64,000 nucleotides of DNA from Bradyrhizobium sp. CCBAU 53338 (GTDB lineage Bacteria > Pseudomonadota > Alphaproteobacteria > Rhizobiales > Xanthobacteraceae), in contig NZ_CP030048.1 in assembly GCF_015291665.1 (NCBI RefSeq), positions 6,448,001 through 6,512,000 on the forward strand. The letters are read 5' to 3'. The position numbers and the translations under genes were made by a program. The first letter of the stretch is position 1. Each line of letters begins with the position of its first letter. The notes under the pieces were generated by a model, which had not been told where the DNA came from, searched no databases, and saw nothing but the letters and a program-made list of their open reading frames with translations. This document shows positions 43,447-52,040 of the stretch, piece after piece.

Positions 43447-44109
43447 ATGCGCATTCTCGTCGTCGAAGACGATCCTGTCCTGTCCGACGGTTTGCGGGTC
43501 GGGCTCGGCATGTTCGGCGCTACGCTCGACGTGGTGGAGAGCTGCGCCGACGGACGCGCGGCGCTGGCAAGCAGCGAGTTCGACGCTCTCGTTCTCGACC
43601 TGATGCTCCCGGACGGGTCTGGGCTCGATCTGCTCGCCGACATGCGGGCGGCCGGCGACCGCACGCCGGTGCTTCTGTTGACCGCGCTCGACGAAATCGC
43701 CGATCGCGTCAAGGGCCTCGACGCTGGCGCAGACGACTATCTCGGCAAGCCGTTCGACCTGGATGAGCTAGGCGCGCGGCTGCGCGCCATCGGCCGGCGT
43801 CAAAATGGGCGGGCCTCGCCGCTGTTGTCCTGCAACGGCATCGTGCTCGATCCCGCCACCATGTCGGCGACCGCGCACGGCGAGAAGGTCAGCCTGTCGC
43901 GGCGCGAATTCGCCGTACTGCAGGCGCTGATGGAGCGGCCAGGCGTGCTGCGCTCCAAGGACGCGCTGGAGGCTCGCCTCTACGGCTGGCAAGAGGAGAT
44001 CGAGAGCAATGCGGTCGAGGTCCACATCCACAAGCTGCGCGCCAAGCTCGGACGGCAGGCGATCGAGACCGTGCGCGGCATCGGCTATCGCATCCGGGTG
44101 AGCGCATGA
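43447..44109 (+). CDS. OmpR-family response regulator (QseB/PmrA-like)
   Basis: A 220-residue two-component regulator. The receiver domain has the acidic pair E7-D8-D9, the phosphorylated D51 in LVLDLMLPDGSG and the conserved Lys in LGKPF near residue 101. The C-terminal OmpR-type winged helix covers about 125-220 (SLSRREFAVLQALME, VEVHIHKLRAKLGR). It overlaps the histidine kinase gene by four bases, indicating coupling. The box at 43393-43409 predicts autoregulation. The ATG at 43447 is chosen over an earlier in-frame start because that start lies within the divergent promoter region, upstream of the box. Confidence 0.95.
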   Translation: MRILVVEDDPVLSDGLRVGLGMFGATLDVVESCADGRAALASSEFDALVLDLMLPDGSGLDLLADMRAAGDRTPVLLLTALDEIADRVKGLDAGADDYLGKPFDLDELGARLRAIGRRQNGRASPLLSCNGIVLDPATMSATAHGEKVSLSRREFAVLQALMERPGVLRSKDALEARLYGWQEEIESNAVEVHIHKLRAKLGRQAIETVRGIGYRIRVSA

Positions 44110-45506
44110 TGATGTCGCTGCGGACGAGACTCTTTCTGATCCTGGTCGCGGCTACAGGCGTGATCTGGCTGTTCGCCATCGGCTGGATCTATGTCGGCAC
44201 GAAACACGAGGTTGAAGGCGTGCTCGACGCCCGGCTCCAGGAAGCCGCGCGCATGGTGGCTTCGCTCGTTCCGACCAAGGGCGTCGCGACCCCTGAGGCA
44301 AGCCACGATGCGCTTCCCGGAATACCGATCTACGAGCGCCAGCTTTCCTGCCAGATCTGGTCGCTCGACGGCCGCCTGGTCGCGCGGTCGAGCGGGGCGC
44401 CGCGCTCGCGGCTCAGCGATACCGAAGGCGGCTTCTCCGAACGCGACATCGACGGCGAGAGCTGGCGCGTTTTCACCGTCGAGGATGCCGACAAGGGCAT
44501 CCGCGTGCTGGTCGGCGACCGCCTCGGCATTCGCGAGCATCTGGTCGCAGGCATCGTCAAGGGGCTGCTCACTCCGACGCTGCTGATCGTTCCACTGCTC
44601 GGTTTCCTGATCTGGTCCAGCCTCACCAGCGGCTTGCGTCCGCTCCGCGCGCTTGCGCGCGAGCTTCAGACCCGCAACGCGGATGACATGAGCCCGGTGC
44701 AGGGGGACCAGGCCTCGGCCGAGATCCTGCCGATGACGGCCGCCATCAACGCGCTTTTCGAGAAGGTCGAGAGCGCACGACGGCATGAGCGGGAGATCAC
44801 GGCGTTTGCCGCCCACGAACTGCGCACGCCGCTGGCAGGCCTGCGGACCCAGACGCAAGTCGCGATCGGCGCGAGAGACCCGGCGGCGCGCGAGCGGGCG
44901 CTGCGGCAGATCCTGGTTGCGGTCGACCGCACCACGCGCCTCGTCCGGCAATTGCTGGCGATGGCGAATCTCGACGCCTCCCACGACGCGCTACCAGACG
45001 CCGCCGTCAATCTCGGCGCCGCCATCGACGAGATCGTCGACGCCGTCCCGGGCCATGATCGCATCCGCGTGGAGATCGAACCGGCGTTGAGCAGGACGAC
45101 GGTGACGGCAAACGCCGCGTTGCTCGTGCTCGCGCTACGCAATCTGCATGAGAACGCGGTTGAACACACCTCCGACTCCGGCCTCGTGCGCTGGCGCGTC
45201 GACAGCAACGCCGACGCCATCCTGATCGCCGTCGAGGACGAAGGCCCCGGCATCCCGCCGGACGAATTGCAACTGGTCACACGCCGCTTCTTCCGCGGCC
45301 GGCTCAAGCGCCCCAGCGGCAGTGGGCTGGGGCTGTCAATCGTCGAGCTCGCGCTACGCGCCAACGGCGCCCGGCTCAACCTCGTCAACCGCGGTGACCG
45401 CAGCGGACTGCGCGCCGAGATCGTCTGGCCGTTGCCTTCGGACAAGACGCCCGCCCGGGCTCCGCGATCCGCCGCGGTCCTTCGTTTTGCGACAAAGACA
45501 TCGTGA
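44106..45506 (+). CDS. Sensor histidine kinase (QseC/PmrB-like)
   Basis: A 466-residue membrane kinase. Two transmembrane helices (about residues 8-30 and 155-175) enclose a periplasmic sensor of about 125 residues. A HAMP-like linker follows. The phosphoacceptor is H237 in FAAHELRTPLAG. ATPase boxes are NLHENAVEH (N), EDEGPGIP (G1) and GSGLGLSIVE (G2). The QseC-like sensor domain has GESWRVFTVEDADKGIRVLVG. It overlaps the response regulator by four bases and is followed 34 bp later by nrsF. The signal is unknown; thiol or metal stress is inferred from the neighbours. Confidence 0.95.
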   Translation: MMMSLRTRLFLILVAATGVIWLFAIGWIYVGTKHEVEGVLDARLQEAARMVASLVPTKGVATPEASHDALPGIPIYERQLSCQIWSLDGRLVARSSGAPRSRLSDTEGGFSERDIDGESWRVFTVEDADKGIRVLVGDRLGIREHLVAGIVKGLLTPTLLIVPLLGFLIWSSLTSGLRPLRALARELQTRNADDMSPVQGDQASAEILPMTAAINALFEKVESARRHEREITAFAAHELRTPLAGLRTQTQVAIGARDPAARERALRQILVAVDRTTRLVRQLLAMANLDASHDALPDAAVNLGAAIDEIVDAVPGHDRIRVEIEPALSRTTVTANAALLVLALRNLHENAVEHTSDSGLVRWRVDSNADAILIAVEDEGPGIPPDELQLVTRRFFRGRLKRPSGSGLGLSIVELALRANGARLNLVNRGDRSGLRAEIVWPLPSDKTPARAPRSAAVLRFATKTS

Positions 45507-45540
45507 GACTGGAGCTCGCACATCGCAGGAGCGTCAGGCG

Positions 45541-46176
45541 ATGAAGACGGAGCAACTCATCAACGCAATGGCGGCCGACACCGCGCCGCGGCGCTCCTTC
45601 CTTCGCTCCTTCGTCTACGCCACCGCCTCAGGCGTCGCCGTCGACGCGTTGATCTTCCTTGCAGCGATCGGACCCAGGCCGGACATTGCGGCCGCTGCCG
45701 AGACCTGGCGGTTTCTGTTCAAATTCGTGGTCACGCTCTCACTGGCCGTGCCAGCTACGACGCTGGTCTACCGGTTGGCCGCGCCCGCAATGTGGCGCCA
45801 ATGCCGGCTCGAGATTCTCGGGGTGCCGCTCTGCCTGTTGCTTGCGGCGGCGGCTTTCGAGCTCGATCTGGTGCCCCGCTCGCTGTGGATGGTTCGCCTG
45901 ATCGGTTCGAACTCGGTCAACTGCATCACCCTGATTCCGCTTCTGGCTCTGGCTCCACTGACCTGCTTCCTCATCCTGCTGCGGGACGGAGCCCCGCGCG
46001 ATCCGGGATCCGCCGGCGCGGTGGCCGGCCTCGCCGCGAGCGCGATCGCCGCAACGTTCTATGCGCTCAACTGCTTCGACGACAGTCCGCTGTTCGTGAT
46101 CACCTGGTATCCGCTCGCGGCGTCGATCGTCGTGGCGGGAGGCTATCTCGGCGGGCGCCGGTTCCTCGCCTGGTGA
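45541..46176 (+). CDS. NrsF-family (DUF1109) putative anti-sigma membrane protein
   Basis: A 211-residue six-helix inner-membrane protein of the NrsF/DUF1109 family. In Caulobacter, NrsF holds the ECF sigma factor SigF and releases it on chromate or cadmium stress through conserved cysteines. The family core is clear: RLIGSNSVNCITLIPLLALA, then GAPRDPGSAGAVAGL and YALNCFDDSPLFVITWYPLA. The two conserved cysteines, in VNC and LNC, are both present. No sigma factor gene lies in this window, whereas the family normally sits next to one. It follows the histidine kinase and is probably co-transcribed. Confidence 0.93.
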   Translation: MKTEQLINAMAADTAPRRSFLRSFVYATASGVAVDALIFLAAIGPRPDIAAAAETWRFLFKFVVTLSLAVPATTLVYRLAAPAMWRQCRLEILGVPLCLLLAAAAFELDLVPRSLWMVRLIGSNSVNCITLIPLLALAPLTCFLILLRDGAPRDPGSAGAVAGLAASAIAATFYALNCFDDSPLFVITWYPLAASIVVAGGYLGGRRFLAW

Positions 46177-46189
46177 CGGAGGATCTGCC

Positions 46190-46206
46190 CTTAAGATCCA
46201 CTTAAG
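46190..46206 (+). promoter_or_regulatory. PmrA/QseB-type box (YTTAAK-N5-YTTAAK) before doxX
   Basis: CTTAAG-ATCCA-CTTAAG at 46190-46206 perfectly matches the same box as at 43393-43409 and lies 41 bp before the doxX ATG. It indicates that the two-component system at 43447-45506 also controls doxX from a separate promoter. Confidence 0.7.
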
Positions 46207-46247
46207 CCTGTACGGCGATCGCAGCGCACTCGAATTCAAGGATCAGG

Positions 46248-46820
46248 ATGGACCTCATGAGTGCATTGTCATCGGACCGCCCCGCCTTCTCCGTCACGGG
46301 CTGGACGAAACTGTCCGGCACTCTTTCGGGCTGGAGCGCATGGCCGCTTCGTCTCATCGTGGGTTATGGATTCATCGTCCATGGCTGGGCGAAGCTGAGC
46401 CGCGGCCCGGAGAGCTTCGCGGCGTTTCTACACGCCGTCAACGTGCCTCTCCCGCTGTTCTTTGCCTGGGCAACCACGGCAACCGAGCTGATTGGCGGCC
46501 TCTGCGTTCTGTGCGGCGCGTTTGTCGCAGCGGCGAGCCTGCCGTTGTCGGTCGTGTTGCTGACCGCGCTCTTCACGGTTCATCTTCCTTACGGCTTTTT
46601 CTCCGTCAAGCTTGCGGGCATTTCTCCGGACGGAGTGAAGTTCGGCCCGGTCGGGTACGAGCACATCCTGCTCTATCTTGCCGGTCTGATCAGTCTTGCA
46701 ATCAGCGGCACGGGACCATTCTCACTCGACAGTTGGCGTACGCGACGTGCTGGCAGAGACAGCCAGGAAGACGGCGATGTCGGGCGCAAAGGACAATCTT
46801 ACGAAGATTCCCCGAGATGA
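46248..46820 (+). CDS. DoxX-family membrane protein
   Basis: A 190-residue DoxX/TQO-like protein with four hydrophobic helices at about residues 30-50, 72-94, 98-118 and 130-152. RLIVGYGFIVHGWAKLSRGP and ATTATELIGGLCVLCGAF are typical of the family. DoxX proteins couple quinone chemistry to thiosulfate or thiol oxidation, and in mycobacteria form a redox complex with SseA and SodA. The tail from residue 160 is hydrophilic and basic. It follows nrsF by 71 bp and has its own upstream regulator box, so it belongs to the predicted thiol regulon. Confidence 0.92.
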   Translation: MDLMSALSSDRPAFSVTGWTKLSGTLSGWSAWPLRLIVGYGFIVHGWAKLSRGPESFAAFLHAVNVPLPLFFAWATTATELIGGLCVLCGAFVAAASLPLSVVLLTALFTVHLPYGFFSVKLAGISPDGVKFGPVGYEHILLYLAGLISLAISGTGPFSLDSWRTRRAGRDSQEDGDVGRKGQSYEDSPR

Positions 46821-47051
46821 CATCACCGACTGACTTCAGACCCATCTCACCGACCCGACCTGTCGGCACAGCCGATCCGCTGCGCTCGCCGAAACGGACG
46901 TCCGCCCGGCCCTTACGAGTGCACATCAAGCAACTCCGCTACGCTCACTCTCCCCAGACTGTGACGATAGCCCTCCCCCAAATGGGAAATCTGTCATAGG
47001 CTCGGCGCGCCTGCGCGGCGGCGAAGCCGTGGCCTCTGAGGAGAGACGCCC

Positions 47052-47549
47052 ATGAAACTCGCGATGTCGGCCTGCCTCGCCGGTGCCCTGCTCGTCGCCG
47101 GCGCCACTCATGTCGCTGGCGCCTCCGCCGCCACGCCCGCGAAAATCTCGGGCTCCACGGCGCTGGCGCTGGCGGGCGTGATCGCACCGCTGTCGCCGAT
47201 CCTGTCGGGCGCCGAGAAGAAGGCGGTGGCGATGCTGTTCGCCGCCAATGCCGACATTCCCTACAAGAAGCCGATCGTGGTGACCGCGGACAAGATCGTC
47301 TGCCGCACCAGCAATGTTGACATCACCATCCGCAACTGCGAGGTGACCTTCGGCAAGAAGGTCAAGACGGTGAACGGCTCCACGGCCAACGAGATCTTCG
47401 CGACCGAGGCGCTATCGGGCGTTCCGGCCGATGGCGCGGCGGGATCGAATTTCGAGAGCCTGAGCAAGCTGAGCTGCACGATCGATCCCAACGCCATCAG
47501 GCAGAAGGACGGGAGCGGGGCGGATTGCACGTTTCAGCCGGGGAATTGA
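47052..47549 (+). CDS. Secreted hypothetical protein
   Basis: A 165-residue exported protein of no recognised family. A signal peptide covers about residues 1-26 (LAMSACLAGALLVAGATHVAGASA). The mature part has four cysteines (CRTSN, NCEVTF, SCTID, DCTFQ) that may form two disulfides, plus a short hydrophobic stretch near residue 35-50. It stands alone between doxX and the alpha/beta-hydrolase-like gene with more than 130 bp on each side. GAGGAGAG lies before the ATG. No enzymatic motif is seen. Confidence 0.78.
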   Translation: MKLAMSACLAGALLVAGATHVAGASAATPAKISGSTALALAGVIAPLSPILSGAEKKAVAMLFAANADIPYKKPIVVTADKIVCRTSNVDITIRNCEVTFGKKVKTVNGSTANEIFATEALSGVPADGAAGSNFESLSKLSCTIDPNAIRQKDGSGADCTFQPGN

Positions 47550-47684
47550 GCCAGCGCGAGGGGCAGGTTCGAGCCGCCGTGAAATCGCCGCATCATGGAC
47601 CAACAACATCACGTCATAAGGCGAATTGAAAAGACAGGTCCATCAGGCGCACCAATATGAGCGCGCAAGGCCGGCACCCTCACG

Positions 47685-48617
47685 ATGAAGAACTGTCTCG
47701 CATTTTTGCTTCTCCTGACCGCGACGGCGGCCTCCGCCCATGGCCTGCTGCCGGTGCGGCCGACCGCCCCGTCCGATCTCGTCCTGACAGGCCTCACCGA
47801 TAGCGACACCACCGCCGGCGGCGTCGCGCGGCTGTGCGAGCAGGTCACCTTCTCGCGCGGCCTGCGCTATGGCGACAGCGAGGCCAACGTGCTCGACGTC
47901 GCCACCAGCGAGACCAACAAGGCTGACACGCCGCGGCCGGTGCTGCTGTTCGTGGCGGGCGACACGTTCACCGGCGACCGCGGGGCGCCGGACCTGTCGC
48001 GCGACATCCAGGACGAGGCGATGTGCTTTGCCGCGCGCAACGGCATGATCGGGGTGCGCGCGAACTACCGCCTCGCGCCATCGGCGACCTGGCCGATGGG
48101 GTCGACCGACGTCGCGGCGGCGCTGTCCTGGATCCACGGCAATATCGACCTGTTCAACGGCGACGCCCGCGAGATCGTCGCAGTCGGCTATGGTGCCGGC
48201 GCCTTCCATGTCGCAAGCCTGCTGGCGCATCCCGAACTCCAGGCCGACCGCGCCGATGTCGCCGCGGTGGTGCTGGTCTCGGGCATCTACCGCGCCGGCA
48301 AGGACGCCAGCGACAGCGAGAAGGCGTATTTCGGCACGGATACCGCTCAATATGACAAGCGCTCGGTATTTCCCGGCATCCTCAATGTCGACGCGCCGAT
48401 CGTGCTGGCCTGGGCCGCGAACGATCCGGCGAACCTCGTTGCACAAGGCGAGACCCTGAAGAAGACGCTCTGCGGCGCCGGCCACTGCCCGCGCACCACG
48501 CTGCTGCGCAGCCGCGACGGCATCGCGGCGGCGTTCGGGCTCGACGGCTCCGGCGACAGTCTCGCGGAGCCGACGCTGCTGCTGGTGCATCAGCTCGAGG
48601 CGCGGGGGTTGCCGTAA
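47685..48617 (+). CDS. Secreted alpha/beta-hydrolase-fold protein with lost nucleophile
   Basis: A 310-residue exported protein of the hormone-sensitive-lipase/carboxylesterase-like alpha/beta hydrolase fold. A signal peptide covers about residues 1-18. VLLFVAGDTFTGDRG stands where the HGG oxyanion loop would be, and VRANYRLAP is the family's conserved strand. The nucleophile elbow reads G168-Y-G170-A-G172: the Ser of GxSxG is Gly (codon GGT). The HGG motif is also missing. It is thus likely a non-catalytic binding protein. The C-terminal GAGHCPRTT retains a His near the expected place. Surrounding genes give no pathway context. Confidence 0.88.
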   Translation: MKNCLAFLLLLTATAASAHGLLPVRPTAPSDLVLTGLTDSDTTAGGVARLCEQVTFSRGLRYGDSEANVLDVATSETNKADTPRPVLLFVAGDTFTGDRGAPDLSRDIQDEAMCFAARNGMIGVRANYRLAPSATWPMGSTDVAAALSWIHGNIDLFNGDAREIVAVGYGAGAFHVASLLAHPELQADRADVAAVVLVSGIYRAGKDASDSEKAYFGTDTAQYDKRSVFPGILNVDAPIVLAWAANDPANLVAQGETLKKTLCGAGHCPRTTLLRSRDGIAAAFGLDGSGDSLAEPTLLLVHQLEARGLP

Positions 48618-48711
48618 GGGGCGTTCCTCACCCGCCAGCGCCGTCAGTGATCTGTCCGGGCCAAACACTTGTCCCGGCATCGACGGCTCACCCGCGGCGC
48701 AAGAACGGAGG

Positions 48712-48732
48712 TGCCCGGGACAAGCCCGGGCA
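48712..48732. repeat. Palindromic intergenic unit (CCCGGG stem)
   Basis: TGCCCGGG and CCCGGGCA form a perfect 8-bp stem around ACAAG, followed by TGACGACTTGTCGCGG. A related unit, GCCGGG-cttgt-CCCGGC then ATGACGGCCTCTCGCGG, occurs at 53160-53176. The gap 48618-48882 holds only this repeat and the promoter of the binding-protein gene. Confidence 0.6.
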
Positions 48733-48882
48733 TGACGACTTGTCGCGGCGCGTCAGTAGGCCTGCCGTTTCGTCCGGCACGTCACCCGGCCACAGGATTG
48801 CCAAACGCTTGACGTAGATCAACTCGCCTTGGTGCAGATCGAGCCGTCCTTTCCGGGGGCCAACAACATCAAGGCGTCGAGC

Positions 48883-50118
48883 ATGCGCGTCAGCAGCAGA
48901 CTGCTGTTCGTTTCGATCGCTGCGCTCGCCTCGCTCGGGGCGATGTCGCAGCAGCGTTCGGACCAGCCCGACTCCGATCCCGGTTCGGACAAGGAAATCC
49001 GCATCGGCAACATCGTGCCCTATTCGGGGCCGCTGTCGGAATTCGGTGCGATCGGCAAGGCGGAGGCCGCCTATTTCGACATGGTCAACGATCGCGGCGG
49101 AATCAACGGCCGCAAGATCCGCTTCATCACCCGCGACGACAATTCCGATCCCGCCGCTGCGCTGGACCTGACCCGCGATCTCGTCGAGAAGGACGACGTG
49201 CATCTGATGTTCGGCTCGTTCGGCACGCCGGGCAATATCGCCACGCGCTGGTATCTGAACCAGAAGAAGATTCCGCAGCTGTTCGTCGCCTCCGGCGACG
49301 AGGAGCTGAGCCAGCCCAAGGCGTTTCCCTGGACCATGGGCTGGCAGCCGCCGTTCCGCTCGGAGGGACGCATCTACGCCAACTACATCCAGGCCTATTA
49401 TCCCCGGAAGAAGATCGTGGTGCTGTGGCAGAACGACCAGTTCGGCCGCATGCTCTACAAGGGCATCCAGGAAGGTCTCGGCGATATGAGCCGCCAGGTC
49501 CTCGTCGACGTCGCCTTCGACATTTCGGACGAACATCTCGAAGGACACGTCTCGATCCTCAAGCGCGCCGGCGCCGACATCTTCGTCTTTCTCGGCGTGC
49601 CCTCGACCGCGGCCAAGGTGATCCAGCTGGCGGCGTCGCTGAACTGGCACCCGGTCTTCATCGTCAACGATGCCTCCGCCTCGATCGCAAATGCGATGGC
49701 GCCTGCGGGGCTGGAGAATTCGGCCGGCGTGGTCTCGGCGGCGTTCCTGAAGGACCCGAGCGATCCCGCCTGGAAGGACGATCCCGCCATGAAGGACTGG
49801 TTCGCCTTCATGGACCGGTACCACAAGGTCGAAAGCACCAACAACAGCGCGGCGCTCTACGGCTACGCCGCGGCCGAAACGCTGACGCAGGTGCTGAAAC
49901 AATGCGGCGACGACCTCTCGCGCGACAACATCATGCGCCAGGCGGCCTCGCTCAGGGACTTTCACCCCTCCGTCGCGCTGCCCAACATCAGGATGAACAC
50001 CTCAACGGGCAGCTATCTGCCGATCAAGCAGATGCGGCTGGTGCAGTTCGACGGACGATCCTGGCAGCCGTTCGGGGCGGTGATCGAGACGGCGTTCACG
50101 GAAGGGGCGGCAAGGTGA
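48883..50118 (+). CDS. Branched-chain amino acid-type ABC transporter substrate-binding protein
   Basis: A 411-residue periplasmic binding protein of the Leu/Ile/Val (receptor family ligand-binding) type. The ATG at 48883 gives a signal peptide (SRLLFVSIAALASLGAMS). The receptor domain reads IRIGNIVPYSGPLSEFGAIG, RKIRFITRDDNSDPAAALDL, and later GADIFVFLGVPSTAAKVIQL. No permease or ATPase genes lie beside it, so it may work with a remote transporter or act as a sensor. An earlier in-frame TTG/GTG at 48829-48834 would hide the signal sequence behind 18 extra residues. The ligand is unknown; relatives bind amides, urea or aromatic acids. Confidence 0.9.
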   Translation: MRVSSRLLFVSIAALASLGAMSQQRSDQPDSDPGSDKEIRIGNIVPYSGPLSEFGAIGKAEAAYFDMVNDRGGINGRKIRFITRDDNSDPAAALDLTRDLVEKDDVHLMFGSFGTPGNIATRWYLNQKKIPQLFVASGDEELSQPKAFPWTMGWQPPFRSEGRIYANYIQAYYPRKKIVVLWQNDQFGRMLYKGIQEGLGDMSRQVLVDVAFDISDEHLEGHVSILKRAGADIFVFLGVPSTAAKVIQLAASLNWHPVFIVNDASASIANAMAPAGLENSAGVVSAAFLKDPSDPAWKDDPAMKDWFAFMDRYHKVESTNNSAALYGYAAAETLTQVLKQCGDDLSRDNIMRQAASLRDFHPSVALPNIRMNTSTGSYLPIKQMRLVQFDGRSWQPFGAVIETAFTEGAAR

Positions 50119-50289
50119 GTCCTGTCATGTCCACCTTTTGCTGAGTTACCCCTCTCCCCCGCCCTCCCCCACAAGGGGGGAGGGAGCGCGGCGGAGTGCG
50201 TCGCTACATTGTGCTTCATCGCACTAACCGGAGCGAGCTCGCGCCACAACAAAGGTGCGTTCCCTCCTACTCTCTCGATCAGAAAGATC

Positions 50290-51852
50290 TCACGCCGGCT
50301 TCAGCGACGCCAGCGCGTTCTCCAGCAGCGAGCGCACGCGCGCCGCATCGCCGGACTTCACGACCGCCGGATCGAGATAGAGCTCGAGCCCCGGCGCGCG
50401 CTCGGTGATGACGCCGCTTCTCTCCGCAGCCGCATCGCTCAGCGCATCGACCGAATAGGGAATCACCTCGCGGCTGATGCCCTTCATCGTGATCGCGGGC
50501 AGCGCGTGGGCGCGGACGATGTCGCTGACCAGCGCAAACGTTTCGTAGCTCAGCACGATGCCGCCGGGCTCGGCGATCGATTGCAGGCGCGCTGCGAGAT
50601 TCGCTTCGGCCCCGATGATGGTGTAGTCCATGCGGTCGCTGCTGCCGAAATTGCCGACATTGCAATAGCCGGAATTGATGCCCATGCGCGAGCGGAACGG
50701 CTGCTCGATGCCGGAGGCCCGCCACTTCGCGTTGAGCTCGGTGAGACGCTGCTGCATGCGCCAGGCCATCTGGAGACAGGCCTGCGCATCGGCGCGGTCG
50801 CCCCTGGTCTCGGGGTCGCCGAAGAAGATCAGCATGGCATCGCCGATGAACTTGTCGACCGTGCCGCCGTGCTCGTGCGCGATCGCCGACATCTCGGTGA
50901 AATACTCGTTGAGGAGCTGGGTCAGCAGTTCGGGCTGGAGCCGCTCGGTGGTCGCGGTGAAATTCTGGATGTCGGAGAAGAAGATCGTGAGCTTCTTGCG
51001 CTCGGTGTGGATGGTGACGTCCTTCTGGCCGGAGAAGATGCTCTTGTAGACCTGCGGCGGGATGTAGCGCGAGATCTTCATCGAGAGCGAGGCCAGGAAG
51101 TCGTTGGCGGATTCGAGCTCCTTGTTCATGCCCTTGATGCGGCGCGCCTGCCGGCGCTGGAGCGAGAGGAACGACAGGCCACTGCCGGCGGCGATCAGGA
51201 AATAGGCCAGCAGGAACTTGAACGAGAAGATGTTGGCGGCGATCGGCTGGGCGATGATCACCTCCTGGATGCCGCGGACGTCGCCGACCTTCCAGTCCTT
51301 CTTCGGGCTCTCGGGATGGCTGTTGTGGCAGCTCACGCAGGCCGGCGCCATCGTGACGGGCGCGACCAGGCGGACCTTGTCGGAGAACAGCGAGGTCTCG
51401 GTGTCGACGATCTTCCGTTCGGGATCGGCGCGCAGCGCGGCCAGTGCATCCTTCTCGAACTTGTCGAGCTGGTGCGGGGCGCGGTTCTGGAACGGGAAGT
51501 CGGAGACGAAGCGGTAGGTGATGTTCTCCTGCTGCGCGCCGATGACCCGGCCGAGCTCCAGCGACAGCGTCGCCGGGATCGGGATCGCGCCGGGGACGGA
51601 TTCGTAGTTGTGCACGACCTTGGTGGTGCCGTTGGGGTTGGCGAGCACGCGCCCGACCACGTTGGACGCATAATAGCTGCGCACGCTCGATATGACGGAA
51701 TTGAGATCGATCGCCTGCCGGCGGAGCGCGTTCTTGCTGAGCTCGGTCAGGTCCAGCCAGACCGCGAGCGGCAGGGCGAGCAGGAGGAAGGCGATCACGG
51801 CGCCGATCAGGATGCCGCTCTTGCGCTGCTCTTCGGCGATCTCTTGTTTCAC
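50290..51852 (-). CDS. Membrane adenylate/guanylate cyclase with c-type heme (DUF3365) sensor domain
   Basis: A 520-residue class III nucleotide cyclase. A first transmembrane helix (about residues 12-32) leads to a periplasmic domain of DUF3365/Tll0287 type with the c-heme motif C172-V-S-C175-H176. A second helix lies near residue 215-235. The catalytic domain begins near 285: D294 in FFSDIQNFT and D338 in FIGDAMLIFFGDP are the metal Asp residues, and YTIIGAEANLAARLQ follows. It should convert ATP (or GTP) to a cyclic nucleotide in response to redox state or gas at the heme. GTG at 51852 has GGAG seven bases upstream. Confidence 0.92.
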   Translation of the reverse strand: MKQEIAEEQRKSGILIGAVIAFLLLALPLAVWLDLTELSKNALRRQAIDLNSVISSVRSYYASNVVGRVLANPNGTTKVVHNYESVPGAIPIPATLSLELGRVIGAQQENITYRFVSDFPFQNRAPHQLDKFEKDALAALRADPERKIVDTETSLFSDKVRLVAPVTMAPACVSCHNSHPESPKKDWKVGDVRGIQEVIIAQPIAANIFSFKFLLAYFLIAAGSGLSFLSLQRRQARRIKGMNKELESANDFLASLSMKISRYIPPQVYKSIFSGQKDVTIHTERKKLTIFFSDIQNFTATTERLQPELLTQLLNEYFTEMSAIAHEHGGTVDKFIGDAMLIFFGDPETRGDRADAQACLQMAWRMQQRLTELNAKWRASGIEQPFRSRMGINSGYCNVGNFGSSDRMDYTIIGAEANLAARLQSIAEPGGIVLSYETFALVSDIVRAHALPAITMKGISREVIPYSVDALSDAAAERSGVITERAPGLELYLDPAVVKSGDAARVRSLLENALASLKPA

Positions 51853-52040
51853 TTGATGGCTCCGTTGTGTGCGTTTTTGGCGCAAATCCGGGGATTTGCG
51901 GCCAGCATGCGGTCTGCACAGAGCCCATAAACCCGCGCCCGCGCAACCCCATTTTATGGTGGTCGCGGCACCGGGCTTTTCGTTTCATGTCGAATGTCTA
52001 AGATCGGCATCAACCTGCATTCACTCCGCCGGGAGGGCCC

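Noticed and set aside
46821..47051. Possible small gene or RNA between doxX and the secreted protein
   Set aside because: No conserved motif, ribosome site or stable hairpin could be identified in these 231 bp.
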